Assembly (NCBI GenBank): GCA_014379345.1
Contig: JACMLY010000079.1
Span: 1 to 64,000, forward strand
DNA length: 64,000 nt
Direction: 5' to 3'
From: Chitinophagaceae bacterium
Lineage (GTDB): Bacteria > Bacteroidota > Bacteroidia > Chitinophagales > Chitinophagaceae
A program made the translations under genes and the position numbers. The notes under the pieces are model-generated. The model did no database searches and was not told the DNA's origin. It was given only the letters and a program-made list of their open reading frames with translations. Below are positions 60,898 through 64,000 of the stretch, one piece after another (the first letter of the stretch is position 1; every line of letters starts with the position of its first letter).

Positions 60898-62436
60898 TCA
60901 GACTTCAGACTTCAAAGTGCCGGTTTCAAGGAAATGTACCCAGTCTTCATACATTTTTCCTTTCATTACGCGGGGAAATTTATGCTGCCCTCCCAGTTTT
61001 CCTTTTAACTGCATGAACCGCATAAAGGCAGATTCAGGTAATATTTTAACATATACATCTTTCAGGGCGCTTTTCCTTTCTACGGCATAATCATCATTCA
61101 GCTCCATGAGTTTTGCATCAATTTTCTGGCGAAGCAGGTCTGCATCTGCCTGGTCGTCGCAAGCCAACCACCACTGATGGGCAAAAAATAAACCGTGCGG
61201 CACGCCGGCTACAGTAAACTCTGGAATGCATATATTCATTTCTTCACCGGCAAGCTGAACAGCTTTATTCATATTGTCCACGCTGAGGTGTTCTCCAACC
61301 AGGCTTAAAAAATGTTTGGTTCGTCCGGTAATAATAATTTCACTCTTTTGCTTATCCACGAAACGAACCGTATCGCCAATCATGTAACGCCAGGCGCCCG
61401 CAGTAGTGCTGAGCAGTATTGCATAGTCTTTTCCTTCTTCCACTTCCCCTATGGTCAATGCTTCGGGATTTTCAGAAATATTGCCATTGTGATCAAAGTT
61501 TTTATCGTTAAACGGAACGAATTCAAAAAAAATATGTTCGTTTAATGCGAGTCTCATGCCTCTTGCATGTTGCCTTTCCTGATATGCAATAAACCCTTCC
61601 GATGCCAGGTAAGTTTCTATATAAGTGAGCGGTTTGTCGGTCAGTTTTTCGAATCCCTTTTTATAAGGTTCAAAAGAAACACCGCCATGTACAAAAAAGG
61701 CGAGATTGGGCCAGATGTCATGAATTGTTTTTAGTTTGTAACGTTCGATAACATTTTCCATGCACATCTGTATCCAGGCAGGCACACCTACTATAAAACC
61801 AATATCCCAATTGGGCGCTTGCTGAACGATCGCTTCAATTTTTTTGTTCCAGTCGCGGGTACGGGCAATTTTTTTTCCGGGTTTATAAAACGGGGTGAAC
61901 CAGAATGGCACTTTTTTGGCGGTGATGCCGCTAAGGTCTCCGGCATAGTATCCCGGACCTTTCTGCAGATCAGAACTTCCGCCAATGAAAAGCCATCCCT
62001 TGCCAATGCTTTTCACGGGAATATCATGATAGGTTCTGAGGGTTAGAAGCTGTTTGATCATGACTGTACGGTTACCTCTCATCAGGTCATTGGTGATGGG
62101 TATGTACTTGCTGGCAGCTTCGGAGGTTCCCGAGCTGAGGGCAAAATATTTTATCTTCCCGGGCCAGCAAATATCCGGTTTTCCTTCCAGGGTCTTATGC
62201 CACCATTCTTTGTTGATCTTACTATAATCGTAAGTAGGAACCTGTTGCTGGAATTGTCTGATAACATCTTTATCAAGCAGGATCTCATCGAAGTGAAATG
62301 CCTGGCCGAATTCAGTAAACCGGGCCTTTTTCAGCAATTTTTTCAATACTTTAATTTGCTGCCTTTTTGGAGATTTAGCAGGCAAATGCAAAGCTTTAGC
62401 AATCGAAGCGGGTAATGAAATATCAAATAAAGCCAT
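60898..62436 (-). CDS. GH3-like acyl-amino acid synthetase family protein
   Basis: 512 aa, a full-length GH3 (auxin-responsive promoter) homologue. FALSSGTSEAASKYIPIT carries the ATP-binding loop; YLASEGFIAYQERQ, GAWRYMIGDTVRFVDK and GRTKHFLSLVGEHLSVDNM are the later adenylation motifs. Plant GH3 proteins adenylate jasmonate or auxin and join amino acids; the bacterial substrate is unknown. The C-terminus ends within the ACTTC-type repeat, so the last residues (TGTLKSEV) are repeat-derived. Confidence 0.9.
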   Translation of the reverse strand: MALFDISLPASIAKALHLPAKSPKRQQIKVLKKLLKKARFTEFGQAFHFDEILLDKDVIRQFQQQVPTYDYSKINKEWWHKTLEGKPDICWPGKIKYFALSSGTSEAASKYIPITNDLMRGNRTVMIKQLLTLRTYHDIPVKSIGKGWLFIGGSSDLQKGPGYYAGDLSGITAKKVPFWFTPFYKPGKKIARTRDWNKKIEAIVQQAPNWDIGFIVGVPAWIQMCMENVIERYKLKTIHDIWPNLAFFVHGGVSFEPYKKGFEKLTDKPLTYIETYLASEGFIAYQERQHARGMRLALNEHIFFEFVPFNDKNFDHNGNISENPEALTIGEVEEGKDYAILLSTTAGAWRYMIGDTVRFVDKQKSEIIITGRTKHFLSLVGEHLSVDNMNKAVQLAGEEMNICIPEFTVAGVPHGLFFAHQWWLACDDQADADLLRQKIDAKLMELNDDYAVERKSALKDVYVKILPESAFMRFMQLKGKLGGQHKFPRVMKGKMYEDWVHFLETGTLKSEV

Positions 62437-62549
62437 TCAGTCCTCAGCCGGGTTTTAACAGCGCTTCCAAAATTACGGTATTGAAGGGAAACAGTATGGA
62501 TAACCTCGGTCCAAGGAATTGCTAAAAAAAATACTTGTACAGTTTTCGG

Positions 62550-62580
62550 TTGATTGCCGGCTCACCAGCTTTTACATTTG
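62550..62580 (+). promoter_or_regulatory. Bacteroidota-type promoter of the Ada-like gene
   Basis: TTG (62550-62552), 20 nt, then TACATTTG (62573-62580), both matching the consensus, end 18 nt before the ATG at 62599. Confidence 0.65.
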
Positions 62581-62598
62581 TATCTTAAAAAAAAGCAT

Positions 62599-63651
62599 AT
62601 GCCTTCCCTGTTACTTTCTGATGATATTATGCATGAAGCGCTGTTAAATAAGGATAGCCAGTTTGAAGGACTGTTTTTTGCTGCGGTGAAAACAACCGGC
62701 ATTTTTTGCAGGCCAACCTGTACTGCGCGAAAACCCAAAAAGGAAAATGTGGAGTTTTTTGAGACCTCGCGTGAGGCATTGATCCACGGTTACCGACCCT
62801 GCAAGCTGTGTCGGCCCCTGGAAAAAATAGGTGTAATCCCTGATGGGATCCAGGGTGTCATGAATGAATTGCAAGCGAATCCTGATATCCGGCTTACAGA
62901 TTATACATTATTTAAACGCGGAATCGACCCAAATTCCATTCGCAGGTGGTTCCAAAAAAATCATGGCATTACCTTCCAGGCCTATCAGCGTCTCACACGG
63001 ATCAACAATGCCATGACGCATATCCGGAATGGCGATAAAGTGATTGAAGCGGCTTTTGAAAACGGATATGAATCGCTTAGCGGCTTTCAGTACAGCTTTA
63101 AAAAAGCTACCAATCATTCGCCCTTACAAAGCAAAAAATTGTTTCCCCTTACGGTAACAAGAATAGTAACCCCATTAGGGCCGATATTGATTGTTGCAAC
63201 GGACGAAGGGATCTGTTTGCTTGAATTTACGGATAGAAGGATGCTGGAAACAGAATTGAAACAATTGCAAGCTATTTACAAGACCCCCGTTCTTCCCGGG
63301 AAAAGCAAATATTTCGGGTTGGCAGAACAGCAGTTGACAGAATATTTTGAAGGCAATAGACAAGTTTTTGACCTGCCCCTGGTAACGCCGGGTACTCCAT
63401 TTCAGCTGGCAGTATGGAAAGCATTACAGAGTATTCCATATGGAACAACAAGATCTTATAAACAACAGGCTGTAGCGGTCGGCAATCCCCAGGCTGTTCG
63501 CGCTGTGGCCCGGGCCAATGGTTTTAACAGGATTTGTATTGTGATTCCCTGTCATAGAGTGGTTGGTGATGATGGGCATCTTACAGGTTATGGCGGAGGA
63601 TTATGGAGAAAGAAATGGTTGTTGGATCACGAAGTGAAGAATAAATCTTAA
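62599..63651 (+). CDS. ada: Ada-type bifunctional repair protein and activator (AraC plus O6-alkylguanine-DNA alkyltransferase)
   Basis: 350 aa from the ATG at 62599 (supported by the promoter). Order: Ada zinc-binding domain with Cys37, C41, C68 and C71 (FCRPTCTARKP; YRPCKLCRP), the phosphotriester acceptor region; an AraC-type DNA-binding domain (about 85-185, GITFQAYQRLTRINNAM; YESLSGFQYSFKKA); and the C-terminal alkyltransferase with the acceptor Cys318 in IVIPCHRVVGDDG. It repairs methylated DNA and, once methylated, switches on the adaptive response. Alone on the plus strand. Confidence 0.95.
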   Translation: MPSLLLSDDIMHEALLNKDSQFEGLFFAAVKTTGIFCRPTCTARKPKKENVEFFETSREALIHGYRPCKLCRPLEKIGVIPDGIQGVMNELQANPDIRLTDYTLFKRGIDPNSIRRWFQKNHGITFQAYQRLTRINNAMTHIRNGDKVIEAAFENGYESLSGFQYSFKKATNHSPLQSKKLFPLTVTRIVTPLGPILIVATDEGICLLEFTDRRMLETELKQLQAIYKTPVLPGKSKYFGLAEQQLTEYFEGNRQVFDLPLVTPGTPFQLAVWKALQSIPYGTTRSYKQQAVAVGNPQAVRAVARANGFNRICIVIPCHRVVGDDGHLTGYGGGLWRKKWLLDHEVKNKS

Positions 63652-63718
63652 TTAGCAAATTAGCCAAAGAATATCACTGTAAAAGTTGCTCGAATGGGAG
63701 AGATTATTAGCGAGACAG

Positions 63719-63806
63719 CAATTAGCCAATGTGAAGGTTAGCAAATTAGTCTTGCCTCTGCGGCGTGGAAATTGGCTAATTTGCTAATCTTCACATCGGC
63801 CAATTG
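63719..63806. repeat. long inverted repeat after the Ada-like gene
   Basis: 63719-63749 and 63776-63806 are reverse complements at 28 of 31 positions, with a 26-nt loop. Their core is the TTAGCAAATTAG motif, and a further short copy (AATTAGCAAATTAGCC) occurs at 63650-63665. It looks like an interspersed palindromic element, and it lies between convergent genes. Confidence 0.75.
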
Positions 63807-63808
63807 TT

Positions 63809-64000
63809 TCAAGTTGTTCCGGATCCGCGGCTATTATCACTTCCTACTACGCTTGAGCTGTGTAGCGCATGGATCTTATAGTTTTTTCCGGGAGATAACT
63901 TCATGGTTTCGATGATTTCGCTGAATGAGAAATCCCTTCCTTCACATAAAACAATTTCATTTGCTTCACTGGCACTTTGAACAACGGTAGACCCTGTTGA
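63809..64000 (-). CDS. 3' end of an unidentified gene (runs off the right edge)
   Basis: On the minus strand a frame open from the right edge encodes 63 residues ending with the TGA at 63809-63811. It includes EANEIVLCEGRDFSF, EIIETMKLSPGKNYKIHALH and the C-terminal SSSVVGSDNSRGSGTT. The composition is protein-like. The SxxVVGSD-type tail reminds me of C-termini of some Bacteroidota glycosyltransferases, but I cannot assign a family from this fragment. Confidence 0.55.
   Translation of the reverse strand, partial: STGSTVVQSASEANEIVLCEGRDFSFSEIIETMKLSPGKNYKIHALHSSSVVGSDNSRGSGTT

Overview
The window looks like a chromosomal segment from a Bacteroidota bacterium, most likely a Chitinophagaceae-type member. 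Several genes have upstream -7 elements of the TAnnTTTG type preceded by a TTG about 20 nt away. There are Bacteroidota-typical families (DUF2480, DUF1579, DUF5606, GH3-like, a carboxypeptidase-regulatory/OMP barrel protein), LytTR two-component genes, and a pigment cluster of the aryl-polyene/flexirubin kind. I found no tRNA, rRNA, CRISPR array, phage or insertion sequence.

Left part (1-10.2 kb). An M23 lipoprotein, poorly conserved small ORFs, chromate transporter chrA, a class A beta-lactamase-like protein, nadD, feoA, ybeY, mnmG and nadA. Two abutting 16-bp parS-like ParB sites cover the end of ybeY and the gap before mnmG. The 571-bp AT-rich gap between nadA and a ppiD-like gene holds several DnaA-box-like 9-mers. 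Together with mostly minus genes to its left and mostly plus genes to its right, this suggests that the window contains the replication origin region (inference).

10.2-23.5 kb is housekeeping and signalling: PpiD-like chaperone, DUF2480, corA, an amidohydrolase, DUF1579, DUF1761, a LytS/LytR-type sensor and regulator pair, an ECF sigma module with a small membrane protein and two Spy/CpxP-like periplasmic proteins, and a large outer-membrane beta-barrel protein with a Gly-rich insert.

23.8-48.7 kb is the standout: 24 tightly packed plus-strand genes forming an aryl-polyene (flexirubin-type pigment) cluster. A tyrosine ammonia-lyase would make p-coumarate. An acyl-CoA-ligase-like enzyme and AcpS would load the starter. 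Three complete ketosynthases, one Cys-less chain-length-factor-like KS, one half-size KS-like protein, a ketoreductase, two hot-dog dehydratases and two ACPs would build the polyene. A methyltransferase and a halogenase-like flavoprotein would decorate the ring. A trifunctional MMPL/acyltransferase/methyltransferase, a C45 NTN acyltransferase, an LpxL-like acyltransferase, a GT2-DUF2062 protein, a NodB deacetylase, a LolA-like carrier and a lipoprotein would attach and move the product to the outer membrane. No darA/darB genes (dialkylresorcinol half of flexirubin) are present in the window.

48.7-64 kb: DUF5606, oligoendopeptidase F, a Fur-family regulator with SCO1 and a divergent MerC gene sharing a palindromic operator candidate, an Nfu-type Fe-S protein, SRPBCC and M23 genes, a pnuC-nadR NAD-salvage pair, a PMT/ArnT-like glycosyltransferase, a three-copy 118-bp tandem repeat, mtgA, a LysE exporter, a GH3-like enzyme, an Ada-type repair protein and long interspersed inverted repeats. 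The last 192 bases hold the 3' end of a minus-strand gene entering from the right.
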